A stretch of 64,000 nucleotides of DNA, taken from Branchiostoma lanceolatum. Taxonomy: Eukaryota > Chordata > Leptocardii > Amphioxiformes > Branchiostomatidae. Both the position numbers and the translations under genes were made by a program. The notes under the pieces are model-generated. The model made no database searches and was not told the DNA's origin. It was given only the letters and a program-made list of their open reading frames with translations. The stretch covers positions 6,513,501-6,577,500 of the forward strand of contig NC_089736.1 of NCBI RefSeq assembly GCF_035083965.1. The letters run 5' to 3'. Shown here in pieces: positions 36,765 to 47,582 of this stretch; position 1 is the first letter of the stretch, and each line of letters starts with the position of its first letter.

Positions 36765-38135
36765 ACATGTTGTACACGCTTGATGTTACATGCCGGTCAC
36801 CAAAACTTTGTCGAGCGCTTGCAATAACAACAAAGCTCTTAATTTTACCATACTCAGATGGAAAATAAAGACGCTCAATAACCCCTATATTCCCGGACAC
36901 TCCCTCCAAAAGTCCCTCACACTAACACTAAGGTATAATTAACTTAACCGAACGGTATCAAAACTCACCAATAAGACTATGCCGAAAAGTACATGTACAG
37001 TAATGTCGCAAAAAAACGTTAATTGTACACATTCCAAAATGAACATTACAGCTAATTTTTTTGTATGTACGTGTGGCTTGCCGTAGTGTTGAGTTACTTG
37101 AAGGATCTTAGATAAATGGTGCACGAGTAGTTGCGACTTGCTCCGGGTAATGACGTCACTGGTTGACAGGAAGTGACGTCATGAAGATGTCAAAACTGGC
37201 AGGAAGTGACGTCAGAGATGATCTACCCAATAGCTGTGTGTTTGGTGTTTCCACCCTCGATGTTAATCTCTCATCAGTTCAGACTTTGAACGGCGCATAA
37301 GATTTATAAATTCTAGAAGGCAAATAGAGATAGAAAAATGAATATCAAGTTGCTTAGAACATGAAAATCAAAATGATAAGCACACATATAACGATTCACA
37401 AACATTTACGAAAAAAAATAACGAAAGACAAACTCGAGACAACATTTGACTAACTTACAAAACATTGTTCTTCACGGATATTGTAAAACGAAATTGATAA
37501 AACTACAACTTCGTTCGTACATTACTCACTGACATGCGAAGCACACAGAAATGAAAGGCAATCAACAAAAACATAAAGTTGGGCTTCTACACGAGTTATT
37601 AAAACTTTTCAAAGGTTGTTTCGACGAAACTTTGGAACAGACGTAACAATACAGCACTAACTCTCAATTAGTCATAAGATACGAACCACATATGACACAA
37701 ACATGTCAAAGTTCACATCTGATCGACAAAGGTAATCCGTACTAATAAAACTCCTTAGAGAAATAGAACAAACCCGTTTTTAAGAAAAACTGAAAATTTT
37801 GGGGTCAGAACTTTGTCTTGTTGTAACGTATAGAAAGCTAAATAAAAGTTCACTTCTTCTTTGAGGGAGGAACTGTGATCACGTTTTCTGAAGAAAAAGA
37901 TGACACTCTTTCGTGCAAAGTTGGGGTTTTACGTAATTGTCGAGCGTTTCAGAGTGCTCAAATTTCAGCCTTGCTATGGATAGGCCATACTGCTACAAAC
38001 TGTCAGAAAAGATGATTTGTCGTGAGTCTAGCGACAGGTTTGAATTGGTGTTAAAAGAAGCAGAAAGATGACAGCGGATTTTGTTCACGGTCAACCCATC
38101 ATGATAGTCACCTTCTGTCAGACAGTTGGACCACG

Positions 38136-38185
38136 CTAACATTCCTTCAATGCGTTCTTCGACTTCTGGATGAGATCCATAAACT
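38136..38185 (-). CDS. CAVP: Alternative (distal) last coding exon of CaVP
   Basis: Behind a pyrimidine-rich acceptor ending ctctgtatag, the minus strand reads a 50-base coding exon that starts in the same phase as the canonical last exon at 38567-38616. It encodes (E)[15 protein letters not shown] and then TAG. The canonical exon encodes (E)[15 protein letters not shown] and TAA. The two differ at eight silent positions (counting a Leu codon first-base change) but only two amino acids: Lys to Gln, and the terminal Ser to Cys. Both complete EF-hand loop 4 by supplying the position-12 Glu. This pattern means both were kept under protein-level selection, so I read it as a real alternative exon. 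Skipping of the upstream exon is the simplest way to use it. Confidence 0.75.
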
Positions 38186-38278
38186 CTATACAGAGGACAA
38201 AACGAACATGCCATGACATCATCACCCTGCAAGGTCACGAACATGCTCATGCTACCCTCCTGGCATGGGGGAGGGGGG

Positions 38279-38369
38279 CATGTTCACGTGACCGTCACGT
38301 GACAAGGGACATGTTCACGTGACCGTCACGTGACAAGGAGCATGTTCACGTGACCATCACGTGACAAGA
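38279..38369. promoter_or_regulatory. Three 31-bp tandem repeats with six CACGTG boxes
   Basis: Unit: catgttcacgtgaccgtcac-gtgacaaggga, repeated at 38279, 38310 and 38341 (the last slightly diverged). CACGTG starts at 38285, 38296, 38316, 38327, 38347 and 38358, with 11 bp within each pair and 31 bp between pairs. All but the fifth-unit variant keep the (T)CACGTGA form bound by MITF/TFEB/USF-type bHLH-zip factors. It lies between the two alternative CaVP last exons. Function is inference. Confidence 0.55.
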
Positions 38370-38566
38370 CCTGTTGGCTTGGGAGATTGCTGTCACCCTA
38401 CACACACCGTCGGTGCAACCCGCGAAAATGTCTGTTCCTATTTCTCACAGAGGTTAAGTACTAAATATTCTGCTTGACCAGAGTGGTGAAGAGAGGAGGA
38501 AGGAAGCGTAAAAAAAGTAAAAGATGCGTTTGGTGTCAGTAATACCTGTGAATCCTGTGGACTAAC

Positions 38567-41500
38567 TTAAGACTCCTTCAGCGCATTCTTGGACTTTTTG
38601 ATCAGGTCCATGAACTCTGTAGACAGAACATAAGGTTATGGGAGGCTATCCTTTTCAGCTGTTAGTGTAAGGCAAGGAATGCCCGCTTGGTGCAGTTTCA
38701 GACGAATCCAGCAGAGGGAGTGAATGGATGTATGATGAAATGTATGATCGTCTCATATGATCTCATATTACTTCTGATGAATATGCACTGTTTCGTAAGG
38801 GTAAGCAGGGAAGAGGAAAGAAAAGCTTAAGTCAACATTAGGAATAAAAGGAAGAAGTAGAAGAAGGTTGATAGCAGTAGAAGACAGCAAGTGTGTCATA
38901 GGAAGGGCTTTTATGAGGTAAAGAGAGCTTGGGTCCGAGGTATTGAGGGGTTAGTTGTTAATGAGTACATGGAACAAGAACAGGAGCGAAACAACAGAAA
39001 ACGACAAGAAATATAGACGAGATTTATGACTAAAAAGTGATAGAAAAAGTGACAACAGTGAACGATTTAAGATAGAAGACATATTGTGAAAGTAGTGTAA
39101 ATTGTGTAATGGTTTGCGTATGAAGATACTGACAACATGCATACTCGACTATTGAATCCTCCCATGCACTTCAACGCCATATTGACAAGTGGCGTCCGTG
39201 AGTGGTTGCTGCTAAAAAGAGATGCAACTGCAAGCAATCGATTTATCAATCAATAATCCCCTAAAACTAATACTTAATAAAGAGATGAAATCCACAATTA
39301 TGTGACTCAGATATATAGATACACAACATTTGGGCACATATCATTTTGCACAATATTTTCATGCCTTTAAAAGATATAAGCAAGCCAACAGGTTCTTTAT
39401 ATAACACAATATACAAGTTTATCTTACTTTAGATGCGTATCATAATCATTGTCAACAAGGCTTTATTACATTGCAAGAAACATGCGTTGGTCGATTCTGG
39501 CTGTACTTTGTGATTTGCAAACTGGTCATGGCTGGTTTGGGTTTGGTGTTGTAGCTATAGGTTGGTGGGTGTCTAGCTGAGTGGGTCTGTGACCGTTGAT
39601 TGCCTGGTGGGTAGTGTAGGTGTTCGTTGAGTGGGTAAGTGGGTGGGTGGGTGTCCGTACCATGGATATGAGTGGTTTGGTGTTTGGTCTAGATGGGTGG
39701 GTGTCTAGCTAGATGTGTCTGTTCGTTGGCTGGCTGGGTGGGTAGTATGGGTGTTCGTTGAGTGGGTCAGTGAGTGGGTGGGTGTCTAGCTGGGTATGTG
39801 GATGTCCGTTGGTAGATTGGGTGCGTTTTGTCTGATGAGTGGGTCAGTGAGTGGGTGGGTGTCCGTACCGGGGATATCGATGACACCGTTGCCGTCCTCG
39901 TCGGCCTCCTTCATTGCCTCCTCTACCTCGGCGTCTGTCAGTGGCTCCTCGCCGACCTTCTGCATGATGAACTTGAACTCGTCGAAGTCAATCACACCGT
40001 CACCGTTGGCGTCGAAGACCTGGGTGAGAGCGAGTCCGAATGAGTTTTACCAGATAGTACACCTTGCGGGACCGTCCCGGGTAATGCACCCTACAGAACC
40101 GTCCCGGACAATAAGCTCTACAGAACTGTCCCGGACTATAAGCCCTACAGAACTGTCCCGGACGCTACACCCCACAAAACTGTTCAACACACACCCTATA
40201 GAACTGCCCCACATACGCCCTACAGAACTGTCCCAGACAATAATATACACACTACAGAACTGTCCCAGATACTACACTCTACATAACTGTCTCACACAGT
40301 ACACCCTGCTACAGGAACGGTCCAGGACAATGCTACTATTACGCCATATTACGTCGTGTTCATCAACAAACATACTGTATTGTCCCTGTTTTTCTTATAT
40401 TTTGCTCAAGAACAGCTCACGAGGCCCCCAAGCGGAGAAGTTTGAAAGTGTACCTTGAACGCCCTCAGGATCTCCTCCTCGTCGTCCTGACGCACCCACT
40501 TGGAGCACAGGGTCAACCACTCCTCTGGGCCGATGTTCTTCTTGTCTCCTAGAGAGGGTTAAGTAAATGGCATAAACATTTAAAACACATTTAAAAACAA
40601 CGTTTTTTTTTTAATTGACTCTAAGCTTTCGGTGAAGGATTGAAAAGAACTACCTCGTGTGTACTTTTTTACGGTTTCAACTTCATCCATTCCATAAGAT
40701 TTGGTGGCATTAGAAGAAAATGTCCTTTTACATTTCTGTGTGGTGAAGTTAAAAAGAAGCCGTCACAAACATCGTACTATATTTGTCGGTGCCTCTCGGT
40801 GTTCGCACGATTAGCCTACGATGTCTATTTGTTACAGGGTCCCTAGTTGAATTTAAGTCAGAGTTAAAGTCACCGTGGGCCCCTGACGTGCCCAAACATA
40901 GCCCGGCAGCCTTAGGGTGTCCCACGGGGCCACGAAGGGGTCACGCCCTAAAATTAAAGTGCCAAAAACAGCCCGTGGGCTACTCGGCAGGGCCCCTTGT
41001 TCCAATTGGGACCTAAGCACTATACTGCATAATGAATTGAATCAAATCAAATCAAATCATATCAAAGTGTTCACCCTTGGGCCCCCGAGCCTCCTTCATG
41101 ATGGCTTCCGTCTCCCTCTTGGTGTAGGTCTGGCCCAGCTTGGTCAGCATGTCCATGGTGTCTGAAACGGGCGCGATGTTCTCTGCGTTCCTGTCGAAGA
41201 TGTCGAAGATCTTCATGCACTCTGAAACGGAGAGAGAAACCGACAAGACATGAGTTAAGAACTCAAAGCAGTGAAGTGACAAGATAAAGAACTCCAAGAC
41301 GAGATCACCGGGTTGAAGAAAAGACAGATCTAGAGTTTGCCTCGAAAGCTCCTCCAAAGTAGCTAAATTTTTGGTCAGTTGTGTGTAAAGGCTAGATATG
41401 TACCTAAAGCAATTCAAAGTTTTATGAGATTGAAATCAGCACATGTACAGCTTTGTTACTAATATTGGGTGAACCGACAACGCTCTCTTCGCAGCCAGGG

Positions 41501-44500
41501 GCCAAATTAAGAGCTTACACAATATTAGTGGGGTTAAATCGTATGGGTCTAGAGCGACCGCTATTCGGTACTATCTCAAGTGATCTCAATACAACAATTG
41601 TCATATGGGCAGCTATATGACTCACACCAGGGACCTCTAGTCCTTTCGATAAGTGTGTTTTTTAACGTGCTCGAGGTGTGGCTCTCCTCAAATATGGGTC
41701 CTCCATCTAACCTCCTCATGATCGGAGGAACGCCCATCATCCAGGTGCTCTGATCATTTTCACCTCAGTGAAGTGAGGACTTTCGTTTGAAAGGTCTTTG
41801 ATTGACGTGTTTCCGAAATGCCTCTAACTACCAGATTGAGAAAGCATCACGGTACAGCCAGATGCATCATGGTCCGGGTCAAGTTTGTTTTGCTTTGATC
41901 AGGTTCACATGTGGTGTGCAAGACCAACAACGCTCGCGGCCACAAATTAAAGTCATTTCTTGACAGGCATGTTTTTGTACACATTGCAGACTCAAGCTAG
42001 TTGCAGAACAGCCATTAAAGATACTTCAAGTAGCCTTCTGTCCTAGTCTTAGTTATCCTTTCCCGTAACTTCATTTGAACTTAAGTGATGTGTATCAGTT
42101 AAATTTTGTCTTAGACGTATTAAGGTTTGACAAGACCTTCTGTTTTTATGCCCAATAACGTGCTTCGTTAATTTCGTCAGAAAACGTGATGTGACGCTTA
42201 CAAGGTGGAAGTAACGGCGTTTGTGATTGGATGAAGGAGCGTAAGGCGTCATAGCGCGCGTCAGCATGCCTTGTGTGTGTTTGCGACAAGGACAAGCGAG
42301 ATAACCCGGTTCAGACGTGTTCCCATATTGGGACCTACAGGAATTTGCTGATGAACGCCGGAGGTCAGAGCTGGAATTATATCAGCTGTCGTGGACTGGT
42401 CCAACTGATATTCTGAAGAAGGGGTGCACAGAGGGACTGCAATTTTTCCCAACATGCATATGGAAGAACAACGTTTTCTCACCGTCTTCAGTTGTTAGAA
42501 TTCCTTCCTCTTAAAAGCACTTATTTTTTTTATTAAAGACTCCTTGTAAGTCTTAACGCGGAAGGCCAAAACGTCATGTCCAAAAGGAGTTGTGAATTTT
42601 TGTTTTCATACGCGTGAACGTCACTAACTGTCGGCTACGACATTCCACGATGTTAAAAATAACTGCAGCAAAGTACCATGCATAATGGGACAGTGGCTTT
42701 CACAATGACATTCTTAGACGGTACAAGAGCACAGTTTGTCCGTTTCTTGACTCATGGGTCAGTACGGTTTATAGCCTTGTAGGTACGTCCTTAACCGATG
42801 GTCGGTATGCACGGAATGCATAGTCCCGTGATAGCCGGTAGGGAAGCCTTCAAATAACTCCATTCCAATTTCAGAAACGTGGAGCCAAACACTAGCGTCC
42901 CGCAAATAACAGTAGCTCAGCAAGAAATTGCAGAATCGGAATTCCAGGTTGCACGGTTTGCTTCCGTTGTTGTGAAAGCGCGACAAGACGAGCTGTCTGA
43001 TTGAAGGTACAGCGTCCTGTAACGTTCCTCCGGCAGCCAACAACCAATCAGTGATAGCGACACACATCTCCAAATTGCCCTGATATAGTACTAGTAGTTC
43101 TTCTATTGCACCTCTCTTTGGCAAGGTGTATTTTTCGATTTTTCTAATGTAAATATTTGGCTTTTTTTTACATGTACGTTCAAACTGATAGATGTAAATT
43201 TGACCTAAATATAGCTCTTACACGTACTTGTGAAACAAACCAGTGTTGTGTTTCTATGTGTTTTGATATGTACAGGGAAGAATAACTCACCATCTTTCTC
43301 CTCTGGACCCAACGCCCTTGCCTTTGGTGCGGCCTGGAATTGATAATAGAAAAACGTCAAAATGTGTGAAACAGTACCATGTTCAGATAATAATCTGCTA
43401 GAATAGCAACTGCCCCATCTTTTAATACTGGACCAGGCCCCCTCCCATGTATGGCTACAGCATGGACAAACTAATCTTAAATCTTTTCGTCGTACCAAAT
43501 GACTTCATTTTCTTTTTGACCGACGATTTATCTGATCCTAGTAGATAGGGGGCCAGTGCTAATCTATTTGACCAATAACCGCATTTGGATAACGAGAACG
43601 CGTTAAAAACGGCAGATTCGACAAGGGTGTAGGTTCAAAATGTGATTATAGGACCCATGTAACATTCCGAACCCTCGATTGTATAGATACACAGCAATTG
43701 AGGAGTGAATGGCGGACATTTCTGAAGTTCCATGAAACTTGCAAAAAGGAGTACGTTAGAATGGGTTACGACATTTATACTCTTGGAGCGTAATAATAAC
43801 ACCAAATACGTTTAATGAAGAAGTGACATGAAAGCACGTGGCACAATAAAGATCCAGAAATACATATTTCTTCGTGTTGTAAAAAAAACTCGAAAAGGTG
43901 TTTTGCGAGAAATTTTGTTAGGCGGAAGTAGCGGAGATGGAGTGGACATTAGTACGTTGTACCATGTCACGTGATATACACGTGATAAACACGTGATATA
44001 TACATACCGCTTTATCTTCCGCCTGTGACGATAAGAAAATACATCACAACACACACAACACCATTAGTAACATTTTATAGGACTGTCGGAAAATCTTGTC
44101 CAGGCACAAACATATCTACGATATATCTACTGTGGAATGGAAATCAATGAGGTGTGGTGGGTTTGATGATAACGGTGGTTTTATGATGATTTCAAAGATG
44201 AAGGGAAATTGTTTAATTGTGATGGTCAGAGACCTAAATGAAGTCGGTATGAAGGAAAGTTTCGTGATATTAAGCTATTTTATCTTAGAAAGTAGGAGAG
44301 GGAGCAGGTGGATGATGATGAAAGTGTCATGGCGGCCACAAAGAAGGCCAGCTGCATGATGGGATAGTTGGTCACGTGGGTGAACAGAAAAATGAAGGAA
44401 CACGAGGATTGATGATGAAAATGGCAGAACGGCCAGCATATGCGCATGTAAGGTTAGATACAACGATTGAGAACGGCGGTTCTTTCACTTAATTTAGCAA

Positions 44501-47500
44501 CTGCCGTTTCACGAACAAATTATGAACATAGTGCTTTGACATTTTGCGAGTGTGGATAGAATGATATGGTAGGTGGTATGCATATGAGCCAAAAATAGCA
44601 CAACGGGGGTGTACGAAAAGCCTTCTGAGACGTCAGATAAGAACTTAAAACAAAACGATGAACATAAGTCCAGAAACATTGGAACCCTCAAATATAAATA
44701 ACCCCGTGCACAGAACTAGGCTTTAAAAGAGAGATCGTTGAACTAAAACGAGATAAATCAAAACAAAGAAACCAGAACTGAAGGCACTAGCAGAGATGTA
44801 AAGGAAAATTTAGTACCGTTGGCTAGAATGTTTTTAATGGCTTTATGAATTGGTTAACTTTGCCATGGTACAGCTTTGGTAGATGAGTGAATATGATGTG
44901 TTTCCTACCATTCTATACATTGTATACAACATTGCATAGAAATACTACCAGTAGATACTTGCAAACAAAAGAACACGACCATATGACACTCTATAGCCAG
45001 TTATAATGCAACGAATATACATCAGAGAGTTGCTGCTTGAGTGTAAATCCCTTGACACGCCCCCCTCCCCAACCCGTACCCAAACTGCCCCTCGCACAGA
45101 AAAAGCATGCCTGGAATGGCAAACTTGCTGGGCAGTGGGACATGCAACCAGGACACGGCGACATTGCCGTGCGATTGCTTACCATGCTTGTTTTTTCCCG
45201 CCATATATAGCGTCAGAGAAATTGATACGGGGGGGGGGGGGTGCTGAGCAAACGTGTAGTCACGTGACCCAAACTAACCCCACAGACAGTGACCAATCTT
45301 TCTAAAATCCCCACAAGCATTGTAAAGGGTTATACTTCGACCTTGTTGTTATACAATACCCAGAATGCTGCTACACAAAAGCACACACAAAATTGTACTG
45401 AAAACGGCATTCTGCATTGGGGAGGTAGACTTATCTGCAATGCGTCTAGGCCCGATATATTGTGATGCTATTTTTGTATGCATTACTATGGGAGGAACGC
45501 CCGTGCCTCTATGTAAGCCAATTCTGTAGGCCCAGTTGGCGCGACTTGTTACATATCAAATATCACAGGCTTGACAGCTACTCAAAAATGTACAGGGGAA
45601 TTTACGCGCAACCAAAGTTCACAAGACAAAAGTAATATCTCCCATTCTCTCGATTAACATTTAGCGTGGTTAAATTTAGCTATTAAAAAGATATAGATTT
45701 TTGAAAGGCAGCTTTAAGAATATGCACGATTTATTATAATGTTTTGAGTTTTTATGCGGTGTTAAAATGGATATTTCAGAACATAGCTGAGCCAGAATTA
45801 AGAACTGATTATTCGTAAAAATTGACAAAGAAGTTTTTTTGACCAATATAGAATATGGTTAGGATCGCGTAATTAAAGCTGGCCGTATCATTTTAAACCA
45901 GGAATTCGGGGATAATGTAATGTGATATTTTTTGGAAGTTAACAACGCTGATGGAGGGAGGATATATTTAGAACGGGAGGAGGACGAGAGGGGAGGGGGG
46001 CACACGACTCTCGAATCGTACTTACCGGGTCGCCGAGACAATTCAGAGGCAGAGAGAAATGGAAGAGAATCGTTAGAAAGCATTCTTTGCAGCTGTTTTA
46101 CTGTTATGCTGCACCTAGATAGTACCTAACAACAGAACCTACAGAGATATTAAAAAGGGGGAGGGGGGAGTACCAAATATAACAGAAGGAAAGGACTGAC
46201 TACGGAAAAATAACAAGAGAGTAATGCGAGAGCAATGAAGAGGAATCGTATATAAATTAGATGCAGGGTCAGATTAGATGCCATGTTGTAAAGGTGCATT
46301 GAATCACGCCAAGACAAACCAAGGCCATTTTAATTGTGCTCACAGCCTCGTGGCCGCCATATCAAGTCTAAACATGAACTCCACATTCCGTAAATCCAAA
46401 AATAAACTCGTGCAGGATTTTGTACAAGCATACTGAGATCTGTTTTCTATTCTGCTGTTACAAGAAGAAGGATCATTCTCAGTTCTAAAGCTTCTTGACA
46501 TCGTGTTTTCTTCCCAGGAGGTCTTATACCCCTACTTAAAGAGAAACTGTACACTTCTTAGCACCCCCGACAGTAAGGTCTTATCGCTGACATACTACAC
46601 ATGTCGCTATGGCGAAACTTCCCACTACAACGCAAGCAGCTGGTACTCTCTATTGCCAGCCAAATAACAAGCACGGTGGACAACGCCAAAAGTTGGCCAT
46701 TTCTCTGACAAGCACACGCACTAACACATGCTTGGCAACACGTCCAAGGGGGGAAAATGGCGTCCAAATTCGCAGACGATACGTACCATTTTGTTTCTGG
46801 ACTGGAAGACTGGTAGAGACCCTTTACAAAACTATCCAGTAAGGAGCTATCGCAACTATTGGGTAAATATGTCGCCCGCCGTGGGTCCCTTTTAAAAAGG
46901 AGGCTGATTTGCATAATGTAGGCATGTCTCTTGCCGTAGTGGACGAATAAGGAAGTGTGCGCACGGGCCTGCCGTACCAGAGACGGGCTGATATTTTTGG
47001 AGCGCCTGGTCAGATCCCTTAGTGCGGCGGAGAAACATTCTTTCCACGACAGAATATTCAAGATCCACACGACGTCCCTTCCCGCTTCTCTCCACTTGCT
47101 GTCTTTAGAAGAGCGTAACAAAATTAGTTTACACATACACAACACCTACTGTCGAAAAATAAGCAATCTATTTGTAGGTTACAATTAGCACTATTCCTTT
47201 GGGTACGTGTATATATCCTCGTATATAGCTGGACGGATGCCATGGTTTATACCACGTACACGCCAGCCAGTATCATCACTCTATCTAGTAAGGAAACACG
47301 AAGCCCTCAGTGACATACATTAAATGCCAAGTCTACCGCCATGACTGTAAAGTCTGATGCAGTGTCCAGATAGCGGGAACGCAATGCGGTCAGGGCCGTA
47401 CAAGGTTTACTCACTACGTACTACGGTACATTCAACCCATGACCTTTTTAACACTGAGAAACTCGCACCAGCGGGCAGAAAAGTTCGAACCGCCGATTCA

Positions 47501-47582
47501 GCACTAATGTACTTCTACTCACCACAGCTGGAGATGATGTCGTCTTGGACGCTGTTTTCGCTGCTGGTTTCTTAGTCGCCAT
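38567..47582 (-). CDS. CAVP: Calcium vector protein (CaVP), EF-hand protein
   Basis: CaVP is an abundant calcium-binding protein of amphioxus muscle, related to calmodulin and troponin C; its physiological role is unresolved. Exons (complement): 47523-47582, 43291-43333, 41075-41221, 40454-40548, 39869-40019, 38567-38616. All are GT-AG and in phase, giving 181 residues. From [14 protein letters not shown] to NALKES the translation agrees with the B. lanceolatum protein as I remember it. EF-hands 1 and 2 are degenerate. EF-hands 3 ([12 protein letters not shown]) and 4 ([12 protein letters not shown]) have complete loops, and loop 4 is split by the last intron. The first exon adds 20 Lys/Ala/Thr-rich residues (MATKKPAAK start) ahead of the known Ala N-terminus, so another first exon may exist. 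The frame is also open in the intron directly upstream of exon 43291-43333. A second last exon lies at 38136-38185. Confidence 0.9.
39530..39865. repeat. GTGGGTGGGTGT-rich low-complexity tract
   Basis: Irregular tandem copies of gtgggtgggtgtc(t/c)agct and cagtgagtgggtgggtgtcc lie in the last CaVP intron, ending at the splice donor of exon 39869-40019. They look like an unstable minisatellite. Confidence 0.7.
40060..40325. repeat. Minisatellite, unit about 25-30 bp (ctacagaactgtcccgga)
   Basis: About nine degenerate units of (c)tacagaactgtcccggac-aataagc in a CaVP intron. Units drift in both length and sequence, unlike a CRISPR array. Confidence 0.8.
42759..43217 (-). other. Unassigned open frame nested in a CaVP intron
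   Basis: The minus strand is open for 152 codons. It begins about [15 protein letters not shown] and ends [13 protein letters not shown] before TGA. Composition is protein-like, with leucine-rich amphipathic stretches ([33 protein letters not shown]) and few low-complexity runs. There is no ATG at its start. A possible acceptor (tctatcag) at about 43175 would make it a terminal exon. I do not recognise a domain. It may be a nested or retroposed gene piece, a pseudogene, or chance. Confidence 0.3.
43968..43995. promoter_or_regulatory. Three CACGTG boxes at 11-bp spacing
   Basis: CACGTG starts at 43968, 43979 and 43990 (gtcacgtgatatacacgtga-taaacacgtgat). This is the same 11-bp spacing seen in the array at 38279-38369, here in the first long CaVP intron. 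A bHLH-zip binding cluster is inferred, not shown. Confidence 0.4.

Larger units (their letters stand above)
34997..38135. other. Region between sialyltransferase B and CaVP, mostly 3-prime flanks
   Basis: It starts with the likely 3-prime UTR of sialyltransferase B (AATAAA at 35495). The right part, 36765-38135, is the probable 3-prime UTR of CaVP read on the minus strand. Between them lie an isolated open segment with a donor (about 35693-36006, minus) and one copy of a dispersed repeat (about 36120-36330; partner near 54590-54770). A gtaagt donor-like site follows a GC-richer stretch at 36663 (plus), but no coding frame goes with it. Confidence 0.5.

Noticed and set aside
40060-40325. CRISPR-like regular repeats
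   Set aside because: Units vary in length and have no conserved repeat with unique spacers. The genome is eukaryotic, so this is a minisatellite.
39796-40458. 220-codon plus-strand open frame with PTELSRTI-like repeats
   Set aside because: It is antisense to a CaVP exon and then translates the ctacagaactgtcccgga minisatellite. The protein repeats come from the DNA repeat.
43205-43498. 97-codon frame running into [15 protein letters not shown]
   Set aside because: It is CaVP exon 2 plus read-through of its upstream intron. I mention it only as a weak alternative start.
46558-47145. 195-codon minus-strand open frame in the CaVP first intron
   Set aside because: No recognisable domain, odd Cys/Ser/Arg composition, and a competing plus-strand frame over the same bases. 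No splice sites link it to CaVP in phase.
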